A DNA stretch of 64,000 nucleotides from Rhodococcus wratislaviensis (GTDB lineage Bacteria > Actinomycetota > Actinomycetes > Mycobacteriales > Mycobacteriaceae), in contig NZ_UAUI01000011.1 of the NCBI RefSeq assembly GCF_900455735.1, forward strand, positions 744,001 to 808,000, in the 5' to 3' direction. Shown here in pieces: positions 8,242-15,979 of the stretch. The notes below the pieces were generated by a model. That model worked only from the letters and a program-made list of their open reading frames with translations, was not told the origin of the DNA and did no database searches. The position numbers were made by a program, and so were the translations under genes. Each line of letters opens with the position of its first letter. Positions within the stretch are counted from its first letter, which is position 1.

Positions 8242-9234
8242 TCAGGTCGACGGCACCACCTCGACGACAACCTTCCCCGTCGCGGCGCGGTCGTCAAGCG
8301 CGCGCAGGGCGGTCGCCGCCTGCTCGAGCGGGAACGTCGCCCCGACGAACGGCCGGATCGCGCCCTCGGCGGCGAGTCCCTCGACGGCGTCCCGGACCAT
8401 CCGCAGCGTCCCTGGATATTCGGTTTCCATGTTGTCCATGGTGATTCCCGTGACGGTGAGGTTGCGGTGGAGGAGCCGGTTGACCTTCACGGTCGGGATC
8501 GAACCTCCCGTGAATCCGACGACGACGAGCCGCCCGCCCTGCCGCAACGAGCGGAGCGAGTCGGTGAACCGGTCACCGCCCACCGGGTCGATCACGACGT
8601 GGACGCCGCGCCCGTCCGTCAGATCGCGGACGTCGTCGAGCCAGGGTCCGTCCGACCGGACCACCGCGTGTGCACCGCATCGCCGGGCCACCGCGGCCTT
8701 CTCGGCATTCGAGACCACAGCGATCGCCTTCGCGCCGAAGGTCTCGGCGAGGTCGAGTGCGGCGGTGCCCACCCCGCCCGCTGCGCCGTGGACGAGGACG
8801 TACTCCCCTGGCTGAATCTGCGCTCGATGAAGTGCGTACCAGGCCGTCGAGTAATTCATGTACAGGGCAGCGCCTTCGACGAATGACATCGCCGCCGGGA
8901 GCTTCACCGTGTAGTCGGGCAGAGCCAGCGCGCGGTCGGCGAGCGCACCGTGCCAGACGATTCCCCCGACCCTGTCGCCCGGCCGGAAATCGGTCCCGGC
9001 CGGTGCCTCGACCACGACACCGGCGAATTCGCTGCCACATACGTATGGTGTCGGCACGCCGTTCTGGTACTTGCCCCAGGTCTGCAACGGGTCGATGAAC
9101 GACAGACCGGCGGCGTGCACGTCGACGAGCAGCCGCTGTCCGTCCGCGCGTGGGTGGGCGCCGACAGGTTCCGGCACTTCTGCCAAGGTGGCGGCCTCGG
9201 GGCCGGTTAAGTCCTCGACGACGACTGCGCGCAT
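8242..9234 (-). CDS. MDR-family quinone oxidoreductase / enoyl reductase-like protein
   Basis: Zinc-free medium-chain dehydrogenase/reductase (330 aa) of the NADPH:quinone oxidoreductase group. Evidence: N-terminal GroES-like domain with AAGLSFIDPLQTWGKY and FRPGDRVGG; the NADPH-binding motif HGAAGGVGTAALDLA at the start of the Rossmann domain; no zinc cysteine cluster. Such enzymes reduce quinones or the double bond of enones or enoyl-CoAs. It follows the MaoC gene by 20 bases on the same strand, so the two are probably one operon. The 3' end meets the kinase gene tail to tail, 10 bases apart. Confidence 0.83.
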   Translation of the reverse strand: MRAVVVEDLTGPEAATLAEVPEPVGAHPRADGQRLLVDVHAAGLSFIDPLQTWGKYQNGVPTPYVCGSEFAGVVVEAPAGTDFRPGDRVGGIVWHGALADRALALPDYTVKLPAAMSFVEGAALYMNYSTAWYALHRAQIQPGEYVLVHGAAGGVGTAALDLAETFGAKAIAVVSNAEKAAVARRCGAHAVVRSDGPWLDDVRDLTDGRGVHVVIDPVGGDRFTDSLRSLRQGGRLVVVGFTGGSIPTVKVNRLLHRNLTVTGITMDNMETEYPGTLRMVRDAVEGLAAEGAIRPFVGATFPLEQAATALRALDDRAATGKVVVEVVPST

Positions 9235-9254
9235 GGACGTCACTCTCCTCGTGT

Positions 9255-9719
9255 TCAGTGGAAGTAGGCCACGACCGCGTCCGCGACGCAGGCGGGCTTG
9301 TCGGAGCCCTCGATTTGGAAGGTCTGACGGATCGTGAACCTGTATCCGCCGTCGATCGGCCGCGCATCCTGCAGTCGCGCCGTCATGCGGATCCGGGAGC
9401 CGACCCGGACAGGATTCAGGAACCGCACCGAATCGAAGCCGTAGTTGAGGCCAAGCGAGTGCCCGTTCATCTCGAAGATCTCGTAGAGGAACTTCGGCCC
9501 GAGCGACAGGGTGAACATCCCGTGGGCGATCGTGCCGCCGAATCCGGCCTCCCGGCCCCGCTCGGGATCGAGGTGGATTCGCTCGAAGTCCTCGGTGTCG
9601 TGCGCGAACGCCGTGATGCGGTCCTGGGTCACGTCGTGCCAGTCCGTCGTGCCGAGGTCGGTGCCGACCCTCGCTGTCAACTCGTCGATACCGTTCAGCT
9701 TCAGCATTCCCGCATGCAA
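9255..9719 (-). CDS. MaoC-type (R)-hydratase / dehydratase-like hotdog protein
   Basis: Single hotdog-fold protein of 154 aa with the hydratase-2 type active-site region HLDPERGREAGFGGTIAHGMF (Asp and His of the D-x4-H-like motif in ERIHLDPE). MaoC proteins hydrate trans-2-enoyl-CoAs to (R)-3-hydroxyacyl-CoAs. First gene of a two-gene minus operon with the quinone-oxidoreductase-like gene, divergent from the acyl-CoA dehydrogenase at 9859. Start uncertain between ATG 9719 and ATG 9707; neither has a clear ribosome site. Confidence 0.8.
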   Translation of the reverse strand: MHAGMLKLNGIDELTARVGTDLGTTDWHDVTQDRITAFAHDTEDFERIHLDPERGREAGFGGTIAHGMFTLSLGPKFLYEIFEMNGHSLGLNYGFDSVRFLNPVRVGSRIRMTARLQDARPIDGGYRFTIRQTFQIEGSDKPACVADAVVAYFH

Positions 9720-9858
9720 CCACAGAATTCCCCACGATCAATGGAGTCGTCCTCACCCGCACTGGAGAAATCAACAGTGCGGCGCGACGACCTCCTGGCC
9801 GCGGATCCCGTCGCTCCCTAGCGTCCGAGACATCGGATCCCGAATCGGAGGACGCCCC

Positions 9859-11121
9859 ATGGACTGGACCATTCCCGACGACGTGCAACAATTCGTCACC
9901 GACCTCGACGCGTTCATCGATCGCGAGATCGCACCGCTCGAGGCCAAGCACCCGCAGTTCTTCGATCACCGCCGCGAGTACGCGCGCACCGACTGGGAGC
10001 GGGACGGGTTCCCCAAGCAGGAGTGGCGTGAGTTGCTGCTCGAGGCACGGCGTCGATCCGATGCCGCCGGCTTCTTCCGGTTTCCACTGCCGCGGGCGCT
10101 CGGCGGGAACGACGGCAGCAACCTCGCGATGGCCGTCGTCCGCGAACACCTTCTCACCCGGGGTTCGGGCCTGCACTTCCCCCATTCCGACGAGGCGTCG
10201 GTGGTCGCGAACCTGCCGCTCGCCCTCGTACTCCACGAATACGGCACCGCGGAACAGCGGGAGCAGTACCTCGAACCGCTGATCCGCGGCGACATCGAGA
10301 TCGCGTTCGGACTCACCGAGCCGGGGCACGGCAGCGACGCGACGTATCTGGAGACGACGGCCCGGCGCGACGGCGAAGACTGGGTGATCACCGGGGCGAA
10401 GCGCTTCAACAGCCTGGTCGACTGTTCCGAGGTCGACCTCGTGTTCGCACGCACGTCGGGGCAGGCGGGCAAGGCGGACGGGATCACCGCGTTCCTCGTG
10501 CCGACGGACGCCCCCGGCTTCTCGGTGCCGTTCAACCACTGGACGTTCAACATGCCCAGCGACCACTCGGAGGTCCATCTCGACGACGTGCGGGTGCCGG
10601 CGGGTGCCGTGGTCGGCGAGGTCGGCCGGGGCCTCGACTGCGCGCAGCTGTTTGTCCACGAGAACCGGATCCGGCAGGCTGCGTCCTCGCTCGGCGCGGC
10701 GCAGTACTGCATCGACGAAAGCGTGCGATACGCACAGGAGCGCGTCGTCTTCGGGAAGCCGCTGCACGAGCACCAGGGCATCCAATGGCAGCTGGTGGAA
10801 TTACAGACCGACGCGGAACTGATCCGCAACACGATCTACAAGACCGCCGCGATGATGGACGAGCTCGGGAAGACGGCCGTCACCGACAAGGTCGCGATGG
10901 TCAATCTGCGCAGCAACCAGCTCGCGTGCCGGGCCGCCGACCGCGCGATCCAGATTTACGGCGGTGTCGGATACACCCGCCACAAGCAGTTCGAACACAT
11001 CTACCGCCACCACCGCCGCTACCGCATCACGGAAGGTACGGACGAGCTCCAACTTCGTCGCATCGCGAGCAGGATGTGCGACTTCGGGTCTCGGCGGGGA
11101 GCGACTGTGGGAACCGCTTGA
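9859..11121 (+). CDS. Acyl-CoA dehydrogenase
   Basis: FAD-dependent acyl-CoA dehydrogenase, 420 aa. Flavin-binding region FGLTEPGHGSDATYLETTA, middle-domain TGAKRFNS, and C-terminal YGGVGYTRHKQFEHIYRHHR with TEGTDELQ, where the Glu is the usual catalytic base of the MCAD type. The ATG at 9859 follows GGAGGACGCCCC. The long N-terminus (DRREYARTDWERDGFPKQEW) resembles ACAD10/11-like dehydrogenases more than short-chain types, which fits the APH-family kinase encoded 1.6 kb away. Convergence with 4-hydroxyacyl-CoA metabolism is inference. Confidence 0.85.
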   Translation: MDWTIPDDVQQFVTDLDAFIDREIAPLEAKHPQFFDHRREYARTDWERDGFPKQEWRELLLEARRRSDAAGFFRFPLPRALGGNDGSNLAMAVVREHLLTRGSGLHFPHSDEASVVANLPLALVLHEYGTAEQREQYLEPLIRGDIEIAFGLTEPGHGSDATYLETTARRDGEDWVITGAKRFNSLVDCSEVDLVFARTSGQAGKADGITAFLVPTDAPGFSVPFNHWTFNMPSDHSEVHLDDVRVPAGAVVGEVGRGLDCAQLFVHENRIRQAASSLGAAQYCIDESVRYAQERVVFGKPLHEHQGIQWQLVELQTDAELIRNTIYKTAAMMDELGKTAVTDKVAMVNLRSNQLACRAADRAIQIYGGVGYTRHKQFEHIYRHHRRYRITEGTDELQLRRIASRMCDFGSRRGATVGTA

Positions 11122-11128
11122 GGGCGTT

Positions 11129-11163
11129 TGGTCTGTCCTTTACATTTGGACTGTCCATATGAT
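11129..11163 (+). promoter_or_regulatory. Tandem operators and -10 box before the MFS carrier gene
   Basis: Two copies of the shared operator occur 18 bases apart: TGGTCTGTCCT at 11129-11139 and TGGACTGTCCA at 11147-11157. The second is a near-perfect palindrome and directly abuts TATGAT (11158-11163), a good -10 box. The carrier starts at 11251, leaving an 80-base leader. This is the only promoter in the window with two full sites in series, so tight repression is likely. Confidence 0.65.
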
Positions 11164-11250
11164 CTCATGCTGTGACGAGCGCCACTCACCGTGGCCCGCC
11201 GCACCCCTAGTCCACTCTCCGACCTTCGACATCGATCGACAGGAGCTTCC

Positions 11251-12543
11251 ATGAGCGCAGTCGGCACGACTCAGCCGCAGGCCTCCACAGGGCATCTGAA
11301 CCGCTGGTGGTACGTCGTCACAGGCTTTGTGACACTGCTGTTCGGCACGACCGCCGTCAACGTGTTGTTCAACATTCTGGGTAAGCCCATGACCGCAGAA
11401 TTCGGCTGGGAACGAAGCGTCATCAGCAACGGCCTGTCCATCGAAACGGTGCTGGTGGGCATCAGCATCGTCATTCTGGGTTTCCTCATCGACCGGTACG
11501 GCCCCAAGATCCCGTCGGTTCCGATGTCACTGGCATTCGGAATCGGCCTGATGCTGATGTCCGCCCTACCGAACAATCAACTCGTCTTCTACCTGCTCTG
11601 CGTCGTGATCGGCGCCGGAGCGGGCGCCGTGAACCCGGTGGCGCACTCGACCGTGGTGAGTGCGTGGTTCCAGGACCGTCGCGGCATGGCGCTGGGCATC
11701 CTCATGGCCGGCCTCGGCTCGTGCGGAGTACTGATGCCGTATCTGGCCAACTGGATGCTCGGCATCGGCGGATGGCGGATGGCGTTCCTGGTCATCGGCG
11801 CCCTGTGCACGGTCATCCCGGCCTCGGTCTACGCGTTCGTCACGCGAATGCCCGCCGAACACGAAGCCGAGCGCAAGGCCGCGCGTCTCGAGGGCCGCAT
11901 GGCCGGGGAATCGCTGCTCACCGTGGCGAGGAAGTACCGGCAATTCTGGCTGCTGTCCATCGCCATCTTCCTCGTGTCCTCGGCGACGTTCGGCCTGATG
12001 TCCCAGGTTGTGCCCATGACCACGGACAAGGGCATCAGCCAGGGCACCGCCGTCTCCATCCTGTCCGTCCTGAGCCTGGCGTCGATTGCCGCGCGACTGC
12101 TGGTCGGCTATCTGCTGGACCGGTTCTACGCCCCTGCCATCGGGTCGATCATCTTCGCCCTGTGCGCGGTCGGCGTCTTCTTCATGATCACCTCGTCGCA
12201 GACCGGCCTGCTGTTCGTCGGCGCCGCCCTGATCGGCCTCGGCCTGGGATCCGAGGGTGATCTCGCCGCCTACATGGTGAGCCGATACTTCCCCAAGCAC
12301 TCCTACGGCCGGGTTCTCGGATTCATCTACTTCCTGTACGCGCAGGGGTCGGCGTTCGGCATCTTCCTGCTCGGACAGGTCTACAGCGCCACCGGTTCCT
12401 ACAGTGCCGGCGCGCTACCGATCATCGTGCTGGTCGGAATCGCCATCGCCTGCCTGCTGATGATGGGTTCCTACCGCTTCACCCTGGACCATCGCGAGAT
12501 CGGCGCCGACAATGTCACCGTCGAACAAAAGGAGCACGTATGA
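11251..12543 (+). CDS. MFS transporter
   Basis: Major facilitator carrier of 430 aa with about 12 hydrophobic segments and a soluble N-terminal tail of some 17 residues. The motif-A-like loop LIDRYGPKIPS follows TM2, and the central cytoplasmic loop (EAERKAARLEGR) is charged. It resembles the oxalate/monocarboxylate branch of carriers, so an organic acid substrate is plausible. Promoter has two operators of the window-wide family, implying that uptake is induced together with the CoA-ester genes. Its stop overlaps the next start by ATGA. Confidence 0.85.
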   Translation: MSAVGTTQPQASTGHLNRWWYVVTGFVTLLFGTTAVNVLFNILGKPMTAEFGWERSVISNGLSIETVLVGISIVILGFLIDRYGPKIPSVPMSLAFGIGLMLMSALPNNQLVFYLLCVVIGAGAGAVNPVAHSTVVSAWFQDRRGMALGILMAGLGSCGVLMPYLANWMLGIGGWRMAFLVIGALCTVIPASVYAFVTRMPAEHEAERKAARLEGRMAGESLLTVARKYRQFWLLSIAIFLVSSATFGLMSQVVPMTTDKGISQGTAVSILSVLSLASIAARLLVGYLLDRFYAPAIGSIIFALCAVGVFFMITSSQTGLLFVGAALIGLGLGSEGDLAAYMVSRYFPKHSYGRVLGFIYFLYAQGSAFGIFLLGQVYSATGSYSAGALPIIVLVGIAIACLLMMGSYRFTLDHREIGADNVTVEQKEHV

Positions 12544-13556
12544 CCGACGGATTTCACGACGCCTTGGTGACTCGCGCCACCGACGACATGCCGGAGAAGT
12601 TCTTCGACCGGTTCATGTTCAATCTCCACCCGGACGGAGGTACCGCACCGTCGGCGATCCTCGGGGCGGGCGTCTATCCGCAGCGGAACGTCGTGGACGG
12701 TTTCGTCGTTCTGACAACGGGGTCCGAACAGCGCAACCTCCGCTTCTCGACCGAACACTCCGAGACCGACGGCGCCTCCGTCGGACCGTTGACGTGGGAA
12801 ACCTTGGAGGACAACAAAACCTGGCGAATTCAGCTGGGTGAGAACAAGACCGGGCTCGAACTGGATCTGCTCTGGCGCGCACGGGCGCCGTACTGGCTCG
12901 GATCGGTGGACGTGAAGAACACGGACGGCAACGTCACCGCGTTCGATCACCTCTTCCAGCCCGGTCGCTACGAAGGCACTCTCACCCTCGACGGAACCAC
13001 TGCGGACGTCGGGGGGTGGTACGGACTGCGGGACCGCTCGCGCGGTGTGCGCACGATGTCCGGGGGCCAGGGCCTGCACATCTGGTACCAGGCCCAGTTC
13101 CCGGACCGCACGTTCGGATTCCTGCTCGTCGAGGACCGGGAGGGCGGACGGATCCTGTTGGAGGGCGCCGTCATGCACGACGACGGCCGACTCGACGACA
13201 TCGCCGACGTCCGGCACGACCTGGTGTTCACCTCGGGCAACGACCTCGCTTCCGGCACGGTGGAGATCGTGACAGCCTCCGGAGCCACCTACCGCGTCGA
13301 CGCGGACGCCTCGGCCGGCGGGGGCTTCATGGCAGGCGGCGGCTACGGCGGGCACCACGGCAAGGTCCGCGGCCGCGACCACGAGGAGTTCGACGTCTAC
13401 CCGTTGGACGGGACGGTGGGGCCGACGACTCTCGACTCGGCCCTGACCGACCGGTGCTGCACGTTCGACTGGGACGGGCAGACCGGGTACGGGATCTTCG
13501 AGTTCGCGCTGTCGCGGTCGTCGTCCTACGCGTACCGCGCCAGCATCGCGACGTAG
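12540..13556 (+). CDS. CrtC/AttH-like (lipocalin-type) protein of unknown function
   Basis: A 338-residue protein, apparently soluble, with no signal peptide. It is rich in beta strand, Trp and Gly, with two similar halves suggestive of the paired lipocalin-like fold of CrtC/AttH hydroxyneurosporene-synthase-like proteins: GVYPQRNVVDGFVVL in the first half, GLHIWYQAQFPDRTFGFLL in the second. Proteins of this group are often encoded beside terpenoid or steroid catabolic genes and may bind or hydrate hydrophobic compounds, but none of this is proven. It is translationally coupled to the MFS gene (ATGA), so it probably handles the carried compound. A glycine-histidine stretch GGGYGGHHGK lies near residue 265. 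Confidence 0.6.
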   Translation: MTDGFHDALVTRATDDMPEKFFDRFMFNLHPDGGTAPSAILGAGVYPQRNVVDGFVVLTTGSEQRNLRFSTEHSETDGASVGPLTWETLEDNKTWRIQLGENKTGLELDLLWRARAPYWLGSVDVKNTDGNVTAFDHLFQPGRYEGTLTLDGTTADVGGWYGLRDRSRGVRTMSGGQGLHIWYQAQFPDRTFGFLLVEDREGGRILLEGAVMHDDGRLDDIADVRHDLVFTSGNDLASGTVEIVTASGATYRVDADASAGGGFMAGGGYGGHHGKVRGRDHEEFDVYPLDGTVGPTTLDSALTDRCCTFDWDGQTGYGIFEFALSRSSSYAYRASIAT

Positions 13557-13570
13557 TCCGATGCGTATCA

Positions 13571-13603
13571 CTGCCCCTGCACCCGCCGACAGTGCAGGGG
13601 CAG
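13571..13603. terminator. Hairpin between convergent genes
   Basis: CTGCCCCTGCAC at 13571-13582 pairs perfectly with GTGCAGGGGCAG at 13592-13603 around a 9-base loop. It lies between the CrtC-like gene (+) and the TetR gene (-), so it can serve as a terminator for both. There is no T-tract. Confidence 0.7.
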
Positions 13604-13607
13604 TGCA

Positions 13608-14159
13608 CTATTCGCGGAAGGCGTCCAGGCCCTCGATCGCCATCCGCACCATGTGGTCGGCCAGCCCGGCCGTGCGAGTCACCTTGGCCGGCCAGTATGC
13701 GATGGAGAAGATCATGCCCAGGCAGGACTGGGTGGCCACGGACACTTCCGCCGGTGACGCGGCGGGGATCGACCGCGCCACCGCAGCCTCCCAGCTCTGG
13801 ACGTACTGCTTGCGCCGGCGATTGATCGCCTTCCGCCACGGATCGACCAGCGACCGGTCTTCACGCTGGCTGACATTCACGAGATGCCGGTGCCGGGCTG
13901 CGAACAGGGCGTGGTGCCGGATCATCCGCTGGAGATCGAGATCCGCGTCGTCGTGGACGGGTTCGGTGGCGCCGATCAACTCGTCCATCGCCTCGTCGAA
14001 CAGGGTGGCCAGGATCTCGTCCTTGCCGGAGAAATGGCGGTAGATGGCGGGACCGCTCAGTCCGGCACGGGACCCCAGTTCGTCGACACTCGTACCGTGA
14101 AAGCCTTTTTCGTAGAACAGCTCTGCGGCAGTGTCGAGGATCTTCCGGTTCCGGTCCAC
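13608..14159 (-). CDS. TetR-family transcriptional regulator
   Basis: TetR repressor, 183 aa. The N-terminal DNA-binding domain is plain: AAELFYEKGFHGTSVDELGS, then AGLSGPAIYRHFSGKDEIL. The C-terminal ligand domain (VNVSQREDRSL, QSCLGMIFSIAYW) resembles those of fatty-acyl or CoA-ester responsive TetR proteins in actinobacteria. It is divergent from the thioesterase gene across a 45-base gap that holds the palindrome AACGATCGTT. The same palindrome precedes the MenB-like gene at 26.8 kb, so that gene is a likely second target. Confidence 0.85.
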   Translation of the reverse strand: MDRNRKILDTAAELFYEKGFHGTSVDELGSRAGLSGPAIYRHFSGKDEILATLFDEAMDELIGATEPVHDDADLDLQRMIRHHALFAARHRHLVNVSQREDRSLVDPWRKAINRRRKQYVQSWEAAVARSIPAASPAEVSVATQSCLGMIFSIAYWPAKVTRTAGLADHMVRMAIEGLDAFRE

Positions 14160-14180
14160 CGCGCCATTCTAGCACCGGTT

Positions 14181-14204
14181 GTGAACGATCGTTATAGTGG
14201 ATCG
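14181..14204 (+). promoter_or_regulatory. TetR operator and leaderless promoter of the thioesterase gene
   Basis: The perfect palindrome AACGATCGTT (14184-14193) runs straight into TATAGT (14193-14198), a -10 box only 6 bases from the ATG at 14205. Transcription would start at or next to the A of the start codon, giving a leaderless mRNA, as is common in actinobacteria. The palindrome would be covered by the divergent TetR regulator. The same pair of signals stands before the MenB-like gene at 26769. Confidence 0.65.
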
Positions 14205-14720
14205 ATGACGATACCAGGCGGAATCCCCTCCTACCTCCAGGTGGTCGCACTGCCCCGCGAGTGCGGGCCGGTGCTCGTTCCGTCCGCCTACGAGGACGAG
14301 AACGGCCACATGAACATCCGCCACTACTTCGACCTCGAGGCGCAGGCGATCGCGGAGGTGTTCGACCGGATGGGCATCACCGACGACTACCGCGCCACCC
14401 GCGGCCAGGGGTTCTTCACCGCGGAGCACCACATCCGCTACTACGCGGAGGTCCACGTCGGCGACCGGGTGTCGGTGCACGCGCGGATCGTCGCACGCTC
14501 CGACAAGGTGGTGCACGCGATGGCCTTCCTCGTGGACGACACCACCGAGCGCCTCGCCAGCACCCTCGAGGTCACCGCCACCCACGTCGACCTCACCAGC
14601 CGCCGGGTCGTGCCCTTCGCCGACGACGTCGCCGACGCGGTCGACCGGGAACTCGCCCGCACCGACGTCGACTGGCCCGCGCCCGTGTGCGGTGCGATGG
14701 GCGTCCGCGCCCGCGCCTGA
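14205..14720 (+). CDS. Hotdog-fold acyl-CoA thioesterase
   Basis: A 171-residue thioesterase of the YbgC/4HBT-like type with the signature DENGHMNIRHYFDLE near residue 30 (Asp-x-x-Gly-His-x-Asn) and a C-terminal half typical of the hotdog sheet. It would release CoA from an acyl-CoA, perhaps to relieve trapped intermediates. The start ATG at 14205 has no ribosome site and lies 6 bases after a -10 box. Controlled, by position, by the divergent TetR protein. Confidence 0.78.
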   Translation: MTIPGGIPSYLQVVALPRECGPVLVPSAYEDENGHMNIRHYFDLEAQAIAEVFDRMGITDDYRATRGQGFFTAEHHIRYYAEVHVGDRVSVHARIVARSDKVVHAMAFLVDDTTERLASTLEVTATHVDLTSRRVVPFADDVADAVDRELARTDVDWPAPVCGAMGVRARA

Positions 14721-15096
14721 GCGGCATTCCGTCCGCCCCGGGCAGACGCGCACCTTCTCGGTTCCCGCACTCGCTGCAGGGGCCGACAGGGGTGCGTGAG
14801 CGCAAATGTAGTGCGTCTACCTCGATCACGTTCGTAGATAGTCGAATTCAGCGCTCGAGCACCTCCTGACGACTCGAGGCCACCTGCGCCTCGTCGCACG
14901 GGCTCAAGACGAGCCGGTTCCGAGCCGAATCCATTTTGCAGAGAAGTGCGAAATCCATCGCCGCAGGTAAAGGCGTTTTTCAGTCGCCCCCTTGAAAACG
15001 CTCGTTATCAGCGCTACCTTCGTCATAAGGTAAGACCAAAAGAATTTCGCGGACCGGCTCTCGCTCCGCGTGCAACAGGAAAGGACCAGTAGGTCG
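14721..15096. other. 376-base intergenic region with the promoter of the badI-like gene
   Basis: No gene is seen in this stretch. Its right end holds a plausible promoter: TTGAAA at 14992-14997, a 17-base spacer, and TACCTT at 15015-15020. An operator of the shared family follows at once (AGGTAAGACCA, 15028-15038), where a bound repressor would block initiation. The ribosome site AGGAAAGGA is at about 15077. The left 250 bases contain nothing I can name; the base composition drifts to lower GC near 14930-15050. Confidence 0.55.
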
Positions 15097-15891
15097 ATGA
15101 GTGACTTCACGGATGTGACGTACGAGGTCGAGAACGGACTCGCCTGGATCACGATCAACCGGCCCGACCGGTACAACGCGTTCCGCGCGAAGACGGTCGA
15201 CGAGTTGGTGAAGTCGTTCAAGAAGGCGTGGGGCAGCTCCGAGGTCGGGGCGATCGCGCTCACCGGTGCCGGCGAGAAGGCGTTCTGCTCGGGTGGCGAC
15301 CAGAAGCAGCGCATGGAGACGGGCGACTACGGTCCATCCGACAGCGGCTTGTTCGAGGTCGAGGCACTGCACCGGGTGATCCGGGACGTGCCCAAGCCCG
15401 TGATCGCCGCGGTGAACGGTGTCGCGGTCGGCGGCGGACACGTGCTGCACCTGCTGTGCGACCTGTCGATCGCCGCAGAGCACGCCATCTTCGGGCAGAA
15501 CGGACCGCGCGTCGGGTCGTTCGACGCCGGACTCGGCACCGGGTACCTCGCCCGGGCGATCGGCGAGAAGCGGGCGCGTGAGATCTGGTTCCTGTGCCGC
15601 CGCTACAGCGCGGAGCAGGCCCTCGACTGGGGCCTGGTCAACAAGGTGGTGCCCGGTGACCAGTTGCGCGCCGAGGTCCGGGCGTGGGCCGACGAGATCC
15701 TGCAGCTGTCGCCGACGGCGCTGAAGGTGCTCAAGCAGTCGCTCAACGCCGACACCGAGCACTTCATCGCGCAGGGCAACATGGCCTACTCCACGCTGAA
15801 GCTGTTCGGTGAGTCCGCCGAGGCCATCGAGGGCATCAGCGCGTTCAACGAGAAGCGTAAGCCCGACTTCTCCAAGTTCCGCGGCGCCTGA
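15097..15891 (+). CDS. badI: BadI-like 2-ketocyclohexanecarboxyl-CoA hydrolase (ring-opening crotonase)
   Basis: Crotonase-family protein, 264 aa, close in length and sequence style to BadI of Rhodopseudomonas palustris, which hydrolytically opens 2-ketocyclohexane-1-carboxyl-CoA to pimelyl-CoA. Shared features: YNAFRAKTVDELV near residue 25, AFCSGGDQ around residue 65, IRDVPKPVIAAVNGVAVGGG, FGQNGPRVGSFDAGLGTGYL and AREIWFLCRRYSAEQA. These also occur in MenB, the sister family, so some doubt remains. The start ATG at 15097 follows AGGAAAGGACC. A hairpin after the gene separates it from the acyl-CoA dehydrogenase downstream. It should act with the BadH-like gene at 26.9 kb. Confidence 0.75.
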   Translation: MSDFTDVTYEVENGLAWITINRPDRYNAFRAKTVDELVKSFKKAWGSSEVGAIALTGAGEKAFCSGGDQKQRMETGDYGPSDSGLFEVEALHRVIRDVPKPVIAAVNGVAVGGGHVLHLLCDLSIAAEHAIFGQNGPRVGSFDAGLGTGYLARAIGEKRAREIWFLCRRYSAEQALDWGLVNKVVPGDQLRAEVRAWADEILQLSPTALKVLKQSLNADTEHFIAQGNMAYSTLKLFGESAEAIEGISAFNEKRKPDFSKFRGA

Positions 15892-15901
15892 CCGATGACT
15901 T

Positions 15902-15937
15902 CCGGACGGCGGGGCTGTCTTTCGCCTCGCCGTCCGG
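15902..15937 (+). terminator. Hairpin after the badI-like gene
   Basis: CCGGACGGCG (15902-15911) pairs perfectly with CGCCGTCCGG (15928-15937). It lies 10 bases after the stop codon and before the acyl-CoA dehydrogenase gene. It may end or attenuate the transcript, or stabilise the badI-like message within a longer operon. Confidence 0.55.
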
Positions 15938-15979
15938 CAACTCACTTCCCAGGACCCGTCACAGAGAGCAGTAGGCCAC

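Noticed and set aside
8242..10785. An 847-residue minus-strand frame that could be read as a fusion protein
   Set aside because: Only the last 330 residues (from ATG 9234) look like a protein family. The rest runs antisense to the MaoC and dehydrogenase genes in a meaningless composition.
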